Below are positions 44,116 to 52,485 of a DNA stretch of 64,000 nt, in pieces. The translations under genes and the position numbers were made by a program. The notes beneath the pieces were generated by a model that ran no database searches, was not told the origin of the DNA, and worked only from the letters and a program-made list of their open reading frames with translations. The stretch comes from Agitococcus sp. (GTDB taxonomy: Bacteria > Pseudomonadota > Gammaproteobacteria > Pseudomonadales > Moraxellaceae). Numbering within the stretch: position 1 is the first letter of the stretch; every line of letters begins with the position of its first letter. The stretch lies in NCBI GenBank assembly GCA_030646715.1, contig JAUSLJ010000033.1:1-64000 (forward strand), written 5' to 3'.

Positions 44116-44475
44116 ATGTCAGATTTTCACGCAATAGAAGCTGTCGTTAATATCTATTTTAAAGCCTTACATGAAGGCAAAATTGAGTTATTACCGCAGG
44201 TTTTTTCACCTCACGCTGAGATTTTTGGTTATTACGAAGGTGAGTTGGTGACGCTCAAACTGTCGGAGTATCTCAATATCTTAAAAAGGATGTCACCACC
44301 GAATACCATTGGTGAAGATTTTGATATGAAAATCACCCATATTGATGTTGTGGGCGATATTGCCCACGTTAAAACGCAATATTTATATCAGGCATTAAAC
44401 TACGTCGATTATTTGTCGTTGTTGAAAATTAATGATGAATGGAAAGTAGTTAATAAAACCTTCCATCATGATTGA
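44116..44475 (+). CDS. NTF2-like/SnoaL-type small protein (lumazine-binding-like)
   Basis: An ATG at 44116 with GAGG nine bases upstream gives 119 residues. An ATG at 44101 is an alternative. The cone-shaped alpha+beta fold pattern is evident: IEAVVNIYFKALHEGKIELLPQVFSPHAEIFGYYEG, quoted here as the segment near residues 4-40, and VKTQYLYQALNYVDYLSLLKINDEWKVVNKTF near the end. Such proteins often bind or turn over small ligands. Function not fixed. Confidence 0.7.
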   Translation: MSDFHAIEAVVNIYFKALHEGKIELLPQVFSPHAEIFGYYEGELVTLKLSEYLNILKRMSPPNTIGEDFDMKITHIDVVGDIAHVKTQYLYQALNYVDYLSLLKINDEWKVVNKTFHHD

Positions 44476-44550
44476 ACTGTGGAATTGACAGCATAAAACC
44501 CTGAATTAGCTATTGACCAATAGTTATTTGTTAGACATTATCAAGCCACT

Positions 44551-44697
44551 ATGAACTTATTTATTTTCTCCTCCGTCCGAGTCAAGTGTGTGCTGCGAAT
44601 TGCGGCAGTATGGCACTCGTCTCTATTCTGGCGGTCGGGATAGTTGATTTAAGCCATATACCCTTCAAAGGCCGCTAATAGCGGCCTTTTTTGTTTT
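44551..44697 (+). promoter_or_regulatory. Candidate attenuator leader or sRNA ahead of the EamA gene
   Basis: A 30-codon frame (44551-44643, starting MNLFIFSSVRVKC) is followed by an intrinsic terminator: stem AAAGGCCGC/GCGGCCTTT (44667-44689) and a T-run to 44697. GCGGTC at 44631-44636 could pair with the GGCCGC arm at 44670-44675 as an antiterminator. The ribosome site before the leader ATG is weak. It could equally be a stand-alone small RNA. Forty bases separate the T-run from the GTG of the transporter. Confidence 0.38.
44667..44697 (+). terminator. Intrinsic terminator ahead of the EamA transporter
   Basis: A nine-base stem AAAGGCCGC-TAATA-GCGGCCTTT is followed by TTTGTTTTT. It is a strong rho-independent terminator and ends transcription from the NTF2-like gene or the candidate leader. 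Confidence 0.85.
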
Positions 44698-44737
44698 TAT
44701 TGTTTGATGTAAAGCATCAATGAGAGGAGAAATTAAG

Positions 44738-45646
44738 GTGGACACTGAACCCCCCCAGAGTCGATTAGTGAGTCGGTATTTATTATTGGTTTTTATTTGG
44801 TCAACGACACCGTTAGCGGTGGTATTGAGCATTCGTGAGTTGCATCCGATGTGGTCGTTGGCGATTCGGTTTGCCTTATCTGCACCCTTTGCAGGCTTGT
44901 GTTTATGGTTAATGAAAGAGTCTTTACCCCTAACACGTGCCGCGTTTAGAAGTTATTTAGCAGGGACATTAAGTTTATTTGGCGCGATGATTTTTACCTA
45001 TTTAGGCGCGGCTTATTTGCCGTCCAGTTTGATTTCTTTATTGTTTGGTTTAGCCCCGTTAATTGTAGGCTTATTGGCACACGCGGTATTTCGCACGCAA
45101 TTATTACGTGCCGAGCAATGGCTTGGTTTGTGTGTTGCATTTACAGGTTTATTAGTGATTTTTGGTCATAGTAATAATGAAGCCCATCCACAAGGTTTAG
45201 GTATTTTGTATGTGATGATTGGCGTAAGTTGTTATGTCGGTTCGGTTTTTTGGTTAAAACATCAGGATTCAGGCATTCATCCTTTGGCGCAAACCACAGG
45301 GGCTCTGATTTTATCGGCACTGGCGATGGCATTCGTCTTGCCTTTTTATTGGGACAAAATGCCAACGCAGATGCCTAATATCGTCACCATTAGCGCGATT
45401 GTATATAGCGTGATGATGGCTTCAGTGGTGGCGATGTTCTGCTATTTTTATTTGGTTCAACATCTTCGTCCTGCGACAGTTTCGTTGACCACCATGCTAA
45501 CGCCTGTCTTGGCATTGATTTGGGGTTTTTGGCTGAATAACGAACGATTCACGCAATTTACGTGGATGGGTATGAGCGCAATTATGATTGGCTTAGTGGC
45601 GTATTTTGCTAAGGATATTAAAGCGTTGATGCTGACGGCAAACTAA
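44738..45646 (+). CDS. EamA/DMT-family transporter
   Basis: The GTG at 44738 has AGGAG eight bases upstream; an in-frame ATG at 44720 precedes that site. The protein is 302 residues with about ten TM helices in two EamA repeats (about 15-140 and 155-295). FIWSTTPLAVVLSIREL opens the first, and FLNNERF-type WGFWLNNERFTQFTWMG closes the second. It is a drug/metabolite exporter of unknown substrate, possibly controlled by the attenuator upstream. Confidence 0.88.
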   Translation: MDTEPPQSRLVSRYLLLVFIWSTTPLAVVLSIRELHPMWSLAIRFALSAPFAGLCLWLMKESLPLTRAAFRSYLAGTLSLFGAMIFTYLGAAYLPSSLISLLFGLAPLIVGLLAHAVFRTQLLRAEQWLGLCVAFTGLLVIFGHSNNEAHPQGLGILYVMIGVSCYVGSVFWLKHQDSGIHPLAQTTGALILSALAMAFVLPFYWDKMPTQMPNIVTISAIVYSVMMASVVAMFCYFYLVQHLRPATVSLTTMLTPVLALIWGFWLNNERFTQFTWMGMSAIMIGLVAYFAKDIKALMLTAN

Positions 45647-45656
45647 CAATCCGTCC

Positions 45657-45688
45657 AAGCCTCCCGATATTTAAGGGAGGCTTTTTCT
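45657..45688 (+). terminator. Intrinsic terminator after the EamA gene
   Basis: AAGCCTCCC-gatattta-GGGAGGCTT then TTTCTC forms a stable stem and T-rich tail 10 bases after the stop. Confidence 0.85.
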
Positions 45689-45782
45689 CACTAAGAAAAA
45701 ACGCTTAACCTTTAGGTAAAGCAAGAGCAAAACAAGGCATATAGCCATTCCGACGCTTTGCAGTTTACTTCAGGAGCTCACG

Positions 45783-45872
45783 ATGCTTATCCCAAGGCTG
45801 AAAGTTAAAAGAAAAAATACCACTCGTGCAAAAATATGTATTTTTAGACCGAATTTAGCAAAGATGAGCTGA
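45783..45872 (+). CDS. Candidate 29-residue basic ORF in a 319-base gap
   Basis: An ATG at 45783 has AGGAG about eight bases upstream and runs 29 codons (MLIPRLKVKRKNTTR, basic) to a TGA. It is the only feature seen between the EamA terminator and 46008. Many Lys/Arg codons and lack of a terminator leave it unproven. Confidence 0.3.
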   Translation: MLIPRLKVKRKNTTRAKICIFRPNLAKMS

Positions 45873-46007
45873 TTGCGCTTTAGTATGACCCTTTCACAAG
45901 TTCCGCTAAAATGTTAAAACTATCACAGTATCAGTAAAATCTATAAAAACATCGACACTAGATGTTCCTGTCATTGGGGCATTTGCTTTTTTAGTTGAAT
46001 AGCAATT

Positions 46008-47759
46008 ATGGCAACACGTTTTAATAGTATTGATTTGTCTCTGCCTCCCCGAGACAGAGTGCATTTGAGTTTGGTGAAGCATAACAAGGCACAAATGCAG
46101 TTATGGGTTAATGCTTTGCCTGTGATGAATGCGGCGGAGTGTGGTAAACAGCTGTATCAAACCATCAGTGAGTTGCTGAGTTTAGATATTGAAGAGAGTT
46201 TACGTTTTGAGTTATTAGAGGTTTTACAGCCCACCATTCATCATCTGATTACCACTTTAGAAAAACATACCATCAATCAACCCTTGTTATTGCCTGTTCA
46301 CGGACGGCGGGTATTCGCCCTGATTTTGGCATTGCGTCGGCAATTGGCGATGAATTACAAAGTTGTTGCCACAGAAACCATGCGTAAACTGCAAAGCCGT
46401 GTCGGTTTTATGGATTGGGGGCGACGTAACCTGCAGCAGTTAGCGGCAACGGCGATTCAGCGCACGATAGCGGAACTTCAGCGTTATCTTCTCGATGGTT
46501 TTCGCCAATATGAAGAGTCGCCATCTGGCTTTTGGGCAGATGTTCATGCACTGTGCCGTGTCGCGGAGGCGCAAGGTTTAATTGATCTTAAAGTAAAAAT
46601 GGGCGGCCATGGACAAGCGGATACTAGCGTTCGTCAGACCTATTTAGCGACTGTTATATTGGAAGCGAGTCAACCCAATAAATTACGTCAATCGGAAATG
46701 GAACAAGTTTATCAATATAGTCAAGAATGGGCGAGGTTGTTAGAGTTAAATAGTACAGCCAAACAAAGCTTATTGGTGTGTAATTTGGATGATACTCCTC
46801 CTTTATATCATCACCGTGTTAATACCAGTTATGAAAGTTGGTATGTCCATACTGCTGCTTTAGCATCCTATTTTGCAGAACAAATAACGCAGCCCACGAC
46901 CGCTTTACCATTAAGCCTATTTACCCATTTATACGAGACATGGCGGGTTGCAAGAGAGCGCATGTTTGAGCGAACTGAATGTTATAAAAAGATTTTGTTA
47001 TGTATAGGTATGTCTTCTGCGCATTATTATGCGGGAGGACAAACGGCTTTTAAAATAGTCGTTAAAGGCGAAGAGCAAGTTGAAGAAGTAAAACAGCCGA
47101 CGTTTTTATTTGGCTTAGAAGAAGAAAAAGTTATTGAGGAGCAGCCTGACGCTTGGCAAGTGTGTTATGGCACTGTTAAAGGCATTGACCAAGAAAGTGA
47201 CGATGACGCGCAAAAGCCTGAAGTTCCCTCAATGACGTATATGCCTTATCGGGTGACGGCGATTGATCGTTGTCCTGCGGGTTATCGCATTATTTGGTCA
47301 GAACCGCCACCTTATACTTTGCGCGTCGGTGAAATTATTGGCATGAGTGAAAAACGGGGTGATGGCTGGGGTGTAGGTGTATTGCATTGGCTGCGGCAAA
47401 CGTCCAATAAAACTTATGAGGCGGGTGTTGAGCTGTTAGATGCGCATCCTAAACCCTGTGGTGTCTGCTTAGTTAAAAATGGCAAGCCTACCAGTGATTA
47501 TATGCGCGGTTTTCTAATTCCTGAAATGGAAGCGTTAGAAAGACCTGCGACTTTAATCACCATTAACTCAGGATTAACCACCAATAGCATGGTGCAGATC
47601 AGTATTAATGGTCAGGAAGTAGTGGCGCAATTGACGAAACAAGTCATGGCAACTCAGAGCTTAAGCCAATTTGAGTTTGCTTTATTAAGCGATAAAACGC
47701 AGGATGACGATGATGATGATGAGTTTAATAGCACGGCAAAAATGTGGGCTAAATTATAA
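46008..47759 (+). CDS. Large cytoplasmic protein, possible c-di-GMP-binding (PilZ-like C-terminus)
   Basis: This 583-residue protein is mostly helical through about residue 350, with RRQLAMNYKVVATETMRKLQ and HTAALASYFAEQITQ. The C-terminal part (about 400-560) contains PYRVTAIDRCPAGYRIIWSE, then LRVGEIIGMSEK, GVGVLHWLRQ and AGVELLDAHP, like PilZ-type beta-barrels in Pseudomonas proteins annotated as c-di-GMP binding. The canonical RxxxR is not clear. An acidic DDDDDD run sits near the end. It ends adjacent to the convergent AraC gene (stop to stop). Confidence 0.5.
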   Translation: MATRFNSIDLSLPPRDRVHLSLVKHNKAQMQLWVNALPVMNAAECGKQLYQTISELLSLDIEESLRFELLEVLQPTIHHLITTLEKHTINQPLLLPVHGRRVFALILALRRQLAMNYKVVATETMRKLQSRVGFMDWGRRNLQQLAATAIQRTIAELQRYLLDGFRQYEESPSGFWADVHALCRVAEAQGLIDLKVKMGGHGQADTSVRQTYLATVILEASQPNKLRQSEMEQVYQYSQEWARLLELNSTAKQSLLVCNLDDTPPLYHHRVNTSYESWYVHTAALASYFAEQITQPTTALPLSLFTHLYETWRVARERMFERTECYKKILLCIGMSSAHYYAGGQTAFKIVVKGEEQVEEVKQPTFLFGLEEEKVIEEQPDAWQVCYGTVKGIDQESDDDAQKPEVPSMTYMPYRVTAIDRCPAGYRIIWSEPPPYTLRVGEIIGMSEKRGDGWGVGVLHWLRQTSNKTYEAGVELLDAHPKPCGVCLVKNGKPTSDYMRGFLIPEMEALERPATLITINSGLTTNSMVQISINGQEVVAQLTKQVMATQSLSQFEFALLSDKTQDDDDDDEFNSTAKMWAKL

Positions 47760-48779
47760 TTACTCTGCACTAAGCCGATAGTGGCTAGGCGTATCTCCCG
47801 TCCATTTCTTGAAGGCGCGGGTAAAGTTAGCAGCATCGGTATAACCTAAATGTTGCGCGACTTGTTCGATCGTTAAATTGGTATTTTGAATCAGCTTAAT
47901 TGCATCGCGCTTACGCGCTTCATCTAACAATTGCTGATAACCTAAACCGACTTGTTGTAGCCGACGTTTTAGCGTGCGCGAAGACATAAATAAACGTTCG
48001 GCAACGGCTTCTAAATGTAAATATTGCCCTTGACTCTGACTGAGTATCGCCCGAACTTGTGCCGCTAAATCATCATGTTTATCAAATAAGGCCAGTTCAC
48101 GTTCACATTGCTCAACGGCTAATTGTGCGGCAACAGGGTCGGCCATCACCAATGCTTGTTCTAAAAACGCTCGCGGAAAGCGTAATTGATTGGCGGCTCG
48201 ATTAAAGAAAATCGGCGGTAGGCGATCTTTAATCGCGGCGTAATAAGTGGGTTCAGGAAAGTCAAAATGGATTTCACCTGAGTCTAAGCCATTGCCTGTA
48301 ATAAAACTGCCTGCACGCGCTAAACTTAACAATAAACTTTCAAAAACAAATTGTCGTAAGATGCCAACCGGATGGTTTGTACTGGCTTCAACAATTGCAA
48401 AGTCGCCGTCAACGTATAATCGAAAACTCATTAACGCGGTACGTAACCGGACAAAACGCTCGGCAAGTTTAATGGCTTCGGCTAGGTTGGCGCAGCTCAT
48501 CGCGCCATAGCCTAAAAATCCGTGTGAAGTGACGGGAGTTCGTAAACCAACTTCGTAACCAAGAGCAGGGTCTTTACTCAAATAAAAGCTATTCATGAGA
48601 ATAAACAAAAATTGAGCGGGGGTAATGCGATGGTCTGGCTTGTCAAAGACACTATCGGCCAAACCTGAACCAGCTAATACTTCCGTACGACTAAAGCCTT
48701 TTTCCGCCATAATATTTAACAGCACACGCGGATAAGCGATGGGAATGGCGGGTTTGTTCGGGTCAAGGTCGTTTTTCAT
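47760..48779 (-). CDS. AraC-family transcriptional regulator
   Basis: The ATG at 48777-48779 gives 339 residues (a TTG precedes it). It has an OruR-type N-terminal domain (about 20-210: GSGLADSVFDKPDHRITPAQF, ADPVAAQLAVEQCERELA) and a C-terminal HTH (about 240-335: LEAVAERLFMSSRTLKRRLQ, GYTDAANFTRAFKKWTG). It resembles the AraC protein at 25441-26436 in domain plan. Target unknown. Confidence 0.86.
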   Translation of the reverse strand: MKNDLDPNKPAIPIAYPRVLLNIMAEKGFSRTEVLAGSGLADSVFDKPDHRITPAQFLFILMNSFYLSKDPALGYEVGLRTPVTSHGFLGYGAMSCANLAEAIKLAERFVRLRTALMSFRLYVDGDFAIVEASTNHPVGILRQFVFESLLLSLARAGSFITGNGLDSGEIHFDFPEPTYYAAIKDRLPPIFFNRAANQLRFPRAFLEQALVMADPVAAQLAVEQCERELALFDKHDDLAAQVRAILSQSQGQYLHLEAVAERLFMSSRTLKRRLQQVGLGYQQLLDEARKRDAIKLIQNTNLTIEQVAQHLGYTDAANFTRAFKKWTGDTPSHYRLSAE

Positions 48780-48852
48780 CAATGATTCTTTTGCGTCGTT
48801 TATGTGCGAGTAAACACCATAAAATAAAGGTATTTACTCGCAACAGTTTAAC

Positions 48853-49062
48853 TTACTTAAACTTCACCATCTGCACCATATCCGCAGGCTCAGTCTGTGG
48901 ATGCTCGGCCGCCATCACTTCATCAGGTTTATCTTCGTGGTAGCCGCAACTGACACACTCTACCCATTCCTGCTCGGTTTCGCTGTCTTTGCACCAACGA
49001 ATGACATCTTGTTGTTGGCATTTTTTACAGCTTGCCCCTGCAATAAAGCGTTTTTTTATCAT
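48853..49062 (-). CDS. yheV: YheV-type zinc-ribbon protein
   Basis: This 69-residue protein has two CxxC pairs, ASCKKCQQQD near 12 and CVSCGYHED near 36, forming a zinc ribbon. It matches the YheV family (TIGR02443 type) and is encoded directly after prlC, overlapping its stop by four bases, as in many gammaproteobacteria. Function unknown. Confidence 0.87.
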   Translation of the reverse strand: MIKKRFIAGASCKKCQQQDVIRWCKDSETEQEWVECVSCGYHEDKPDEVMAAEHPQTEPADMVQMVKFK

Positions 49063-51092
49063 GCGCTTGTCGTCTCTTCTAGGCCAGAATGACGTAGTAA
49101 GGCATCAATGTTCGGTTCACGACCTCTAAATGCCGTAAATAACGCTAATGCTGGCTCGCTACCACCTTTTGCCAATACTTGCTGACGGAAGTCTAAACCT
49201 GTGGCGCGATTAAAAATACCTTCATTTTCAAAACGCGAAAAAGCATCGCTTGATAACACTTCTGCCCATTTATAGCTGTAATAACCTGCGGCATAACCGC
49301 CTGCAAAAATATGACTAAAACCATGTTGAAAACGATTAAAGGCTGGCGGTGGCATCACACTCACGGCTTGGCGCACACGGTCGATTTCGGCTTGGATACC
49401 GTCAGTTTTGAGCGGTGCTTGACTATGAATCGCCATATCAAACAACGAAAACTCTAATTGGCGTAAGGTTTGTAAGCCCGATTGAAAGTTTTTGGCTGCC
49501 AACAAGCTGTCTAATAAATCTTGTGGTAAGGGTTCTTGGCTGTCGATATGAGCGGTCATTAAATTCAGTGCGTCATTTTCCCAGCACCAATGTTCCATAA
49601 ATTGACTCGGTAACTCAACGGCATCCCACGAGACACCATGAATCCCACCTACCGCACTAATATCAATTTGCGTTAGCATGTGGTGTAAGCCGTGGCCAAA
49701 CTCATGGAATAACGTCACGACTTCATCATGGGTTAGCAGGGCAGGTTGACTACCCACAGGCGGATTAAAATTACAGGTTAAAAAAGCAATTGGTAATTGT
49801 AGCGAACCATCGGCTAAATAACGACGCGAACGGCAATTACTCATCCATGCACCACCGCGTTTATTGGCGCGGGCATAGGGGTCTAAATAAAAACTCGCTA
49901 AGACTTGACCGTTTTCTTTGATTTCGTAATAGGTCACACCGTCTGCCCAAACTTCTGTATCAACCGCTTGAATCTCAATGCCGTAGAGTTTTTCGACAAT
50001 CGCAAACAAACCGCTAATCACTTTTGGTGCAGGAAAATAAGCGCGTAAAGTTTCTTGTGACAGGTTGTGTTTTTGCTGTTTCAGCTTTTCGGAAGCGTAA
50101 CTGCTATCCCACGGTTTTAAATCATCAATGCCTGAGGTTGCAGCAAAAGCGCGTAATTCAGCCAAGTCTTTTTCGGCGGCAGGTTTAGCGCGAACGGCGA
50201 GCTCTTGTAAAAACTGCATCACCACGTCAACAGACGAAGCCATTTTCGGTACTAAGGATAATTCGGCATAATGTTGATAGCCTAATAACTGCGCTTGCTC
50301 ATAACGTAAGGCTAAAATTTCTTCCATTAGTGCCGAGTTGTCAAACTTACCGTCGTTGCTGAGTTCTGAGGCGCGTGTGCAATAGGCGGTGTACACCGTT
50401 TCTCGCAGTTGACGGTTATCGGCATACATCATTACGGCTAAATAAGCAGGTGCGTCTAAGGTAACAATGTGGCCTGTTAAGCCTCGTTGTTGCGCTAATT
50501 GCGCCAATAAACCTTGATTGGCTTCGGGAATGCCTGCTAACTCTTCTGGTGATAGTTCTTTGTGCCATGCTTGAGTCGCATCCAGCAAGTTATCGGCAAA
50601 TTTGGCACAAATAGCCGATAATCGCTCCTCAATGGCGGCAAAGCGTTGTTTTTGTTCAGTCGGTAATGCCACTCCACTGAGTTTGAAATCGCGTAGCGCG
50701 TTGTTAATGGTTTGTTGTTGCGCTTGGTTTAGTTGGGCAAACTCGTTGCTATCGGCTAATGTTTGATAGCTGTTGTACAAATCACTATTTTGACCCAGTT
50801 CGGTATAGTAAGCCGAGATTTTCGCTAAACAGCCATTGTAGGCTTCGCGCCATGAAGGGCTATTGGTGACGGCATTTAAGTGACTGACAATCGACCATGC
50901 TTTGCTTAATGTATCATCCAACTCTTCTAATTGAGCAGGTAAGGACTGCCAAGTTGGCGCAGGCTGATGAGCGAGTGCGGCAATCGTTTCTCGATTTTGT
51001 GCCAATAGTTGTTCAATTGTTGGCGCAACTAATTCAGGCGTGATTTTTGAAAACTGCGGTAAAGATGAACTGTTTAACAACGGATTTAACAT
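49059..51092 (-). CDS. prlC: Oligopeptidase A (PrlC), M3 metallopeptidase
   Basis: The ATG at 51090-51092 follows GAGGAA with eight-base spacing (a TTG five codons out is rejected), giving 677 residues. The M3 zinc site HEFGHGLHHM sits near residue 460 with the third ligand Glu downstream. It is a cytosolic peptidase that degrades signal peptides and short oligopeptides. The yheV gene overlaps its stop, forming one transcript. Confidence 0.95.
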   Translation of the reverse strand: MLNPLLNSSSLPQFSKITPELVAPTIEQLLAQNRETIAALAHQPAPTWQSLPAQLEELDDTLSKAWSIVSHLNAVTNSPSWREAYNGCLAKISAYYTELGQNSDLYNSYQTLADSNEFAQLNQAQQQTINNALRDFKLSGVALPTEQKQRFAAIEERLSAICAKFADNLLDATQAWHKELSPEELAGIPEANQGLLAQLAQQRGLTGHIVTLDAPAYLAVMMYADNRQLRETVYTAYCTRASELSNDGKFDNSALMEEILALRYEQAQLLGYQHYAELSLVPKMASSVDVVMQFLQELAVRAKPAAEKDLAELRAFAATSGIDDLKPWDSSYASEKLKQQKHNLSQETLRAYFPAPKVISGLFAIVEKLYGIEIQAVDTEVWADGVTYYEIKENGQVLASFYLDPYARANKRGGAWMSNCRSRRYLADGSLQLPIAFLTCNFNPPVGSQPALLTHDEVVTLFHEFGHGLHHMLTQIDISAVGGIHGVSWDAVELPSQFMEHWCWENDALNLMTAHIDSQEPLPQDLLDSLLAAKNFQSGLQTLRQLEFSLFDMAIHSQAPLKTDGIQAEIDRVRQAVSVMPPPAFNRFQHGFSHIFAGGYAAGYYSYKWAEVLSSDAFSRFENEGIFNRATGLDFRQQVLAKGGSEPALALFTAFRGREPNIDALLRHSGLEETTSA

Positions 51093-51401
51093 ATAAATAT
51101 TCCTCAAAATATGTTCATAGCTTAACGCCTAAAGACTGATTCGCAAAGTGAGAGAGTTTTGTGATGTTTTTCATAATATTTGTATTTTTTCCTAACATTT
51201 ATTTTTATGTAGCATTGATTTGTAGTAAATTATCTGTGCAGAACGAGATTGAGAACCTCTGTTATGCAAGATAAAGGCAAGGGTTGCATTTAATAGTTTT
51301 AAGCACAGATCCTCGGGTGATGGTCGAGCTGATAATGTTAGATGCGCTCAAGCTGGCATCAACTTTAGACAGTTATCGTGCTTGGTGGCTGTTTAAATGA
51401 C

Positions 51402-51442
51402 ACTCCCCCATGGTCGTTATCGGCTGTGGGGAGTTCTTATTG
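51402..51442 (+). terminator. Terminator-like hairpin in the 511-base prlC-SDR gap
   Basis: ACTCCCC (51402-51408) and GGGGAGT (51428-51434) form a seven-base stem followed by TCTTATTGTTT. No annotated gene lies directly upstream. A weak 27-codon frame ends at about 51399. The interval 51200-51440 could be a small RNA gene, otherwise I see nothing in it. Confidence 0.5.
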
Positions 51443-51542
51443 TTTATTTGATTGCTGTAAAATCTAAACGTCCCCCGTTTAAAGCTATAAGTGTGGGTAC
51501 TTTCAGTCACACCATTCGTCGGATTATATATTTCTATAGTTT

Positions 51543-51567
51543 GATAATTGTCGAATTATCGTATAGT
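51543..51567 (+). promoter_or_regulatory. Palindromic operator and promoter upstream of the SDR gene
   Basis: GATAATT (51543-51549) -GTCG- AATTATC (51554-51560) is a perfect seven-base inverted repeat, directly before the -10-like TATAGT at 51562-51567, 37 bases before the gene. The site overlaps the -35 spacer region, so a repressor could act here. Confidence 0.5.
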
Positions 51568-51603
51568 CTATTTATCACTTACCCACATGATGAGATTTAG
51601 GTT

Positions 51604-52383
51604 ATGACACACACTTTAGCTACCGTAATTACAGGCGCATCGAGTGGTATTGGCGAAGCCTTAGCACGTCAATTAGCGGCGAAAGAAAAACAAGCCTTAG
51701 TCTTAGTCGCGCGTCGTCAAGATAAGTTAGAAAACTTGGCAGCAGAATTACGCACTAAACATGGTGTGCGTGTCGAAGTGATTGGTTTAGATTTAGAGCA
51801 AGTCGGTGCAGCAACACAACTGGTTGCAGCGGTTGATGCTTTAGGCTTGTCGATTGATATGCTGATTAACAACGCAGGCTTTGGTCTTAACGATAACTTT
51901 GGCGATATGGCTATTGATCGTGTTCAAGGCATGATGCAGTTAAACATGGTGGCATTAACGGAATTGACGCATGCGGTATTGCCTAAAATGCGCGAGCGTA
52001 AGCAAGGCCGTATTATGAATATTGCTTCGGTAGCGGCGTTTCAAGCCTGTCCGAGCTTTGCCGTGTATGGCGCGACTAAATCGTATGTCTTGATGTTCTC
52101 TGAAGCATTAGCGGCTGAAGAAAAGAAAAATGGCATTAAAGTGATAGCTGTTTGCCCCGGCGCAACTGCGACGGCATTTCATGATGTGGCAGGAAATCAT
52201 GGCACATTTTTGACGAAAATTATGGATACGCCTGAAACTGTCGCAAAAACCGCTTTGTGTGCGATGAAGTGCGGTTGCCCAATGGTGGTGACGGGTTTGT
52301 TGAATAAGCCTTTACCGTTTTTTATTCGTTTGATGCCGCGCCAGTGTGTGACTTGGATGGCGGGGAAGTTGGCAGCTCGTTAA
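51604..52383 (+). CDS. Short-chain dehydrogenase/reductase
   Basis: This 259-residue SDR has TGASSGIG near 10, NNAGFGLND near 88, Ser in NIASVAAFQ near 140 and YGATK near 158 (catalytic Tyr and Lys). The C-terminal extension (MVVTGLLNKPLPFFIRLMPR) is typical of the DltE/YqjQ-like SDR branch. The substrate is unknown. It is a monocistronic gene between a palindrome-bearing promoter and a hairpin repeat. Confidence 0.85.
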   Translation: MTHTLATVITGASSGIGEALARQLAAKEKQALVLVARRQDKLENLAAELRTKHGVRVEVIGLDLEQVGAATQLVAAVDALGLSIDMLINNAGFGLNDNFGDMAIDRVQGMMQLNMVALTELTHAVLPKMRERKQGRIMNIASVAAFQACPSFAVYGATKSYVLMFSEALAAEEKKNGIKVIAVCPGATATAFHDVAGNHGTFLTKIMDTPETVAKTALCAMKCGCPMVVTGLLNKPLPFFIRLMPRQCVTWMAGKLAAR

Positions 52384-52400
52384 ACGTAAATCCCTCCAAA

Positions 52401-52475
52401 CCTCCCTTTACAAAGGGAGGCTTATTCGTGCGTTAGCCAATGTCAGGAAGTCCTCCCCTTTGCCAAAGGAGAGTT
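52401..52475. repeat. Hairpin repeats after the SDR gene
   Basis: CCTCCCTTTacaAAAGGGAGG-type stem (52401-52420) and CTCCCCTTTGCCAAAGGAGAG near 52455-52475 belong to the CCC-TTT repeat family of 36144 and 44047. They lie between convergent SDR and tex genes and may terminate both. Confidence 0.7.
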
Positions 52476-52485
52476 AGAGAAGGAT

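Noticed and set aside
44551-44700. A known riboswitch class before EamA
   Set aside because: I looked for yybP-ykoY, guanidine and SAM patterns and saw none of their conserved motifs.
51240-51400. 27-codon frame (MVELIMLDALKLAS) in the prlC-SDR gap
   Set aside because: The ribosome site is absent and the composition is not convincing; left as a possible sRNA region instead.
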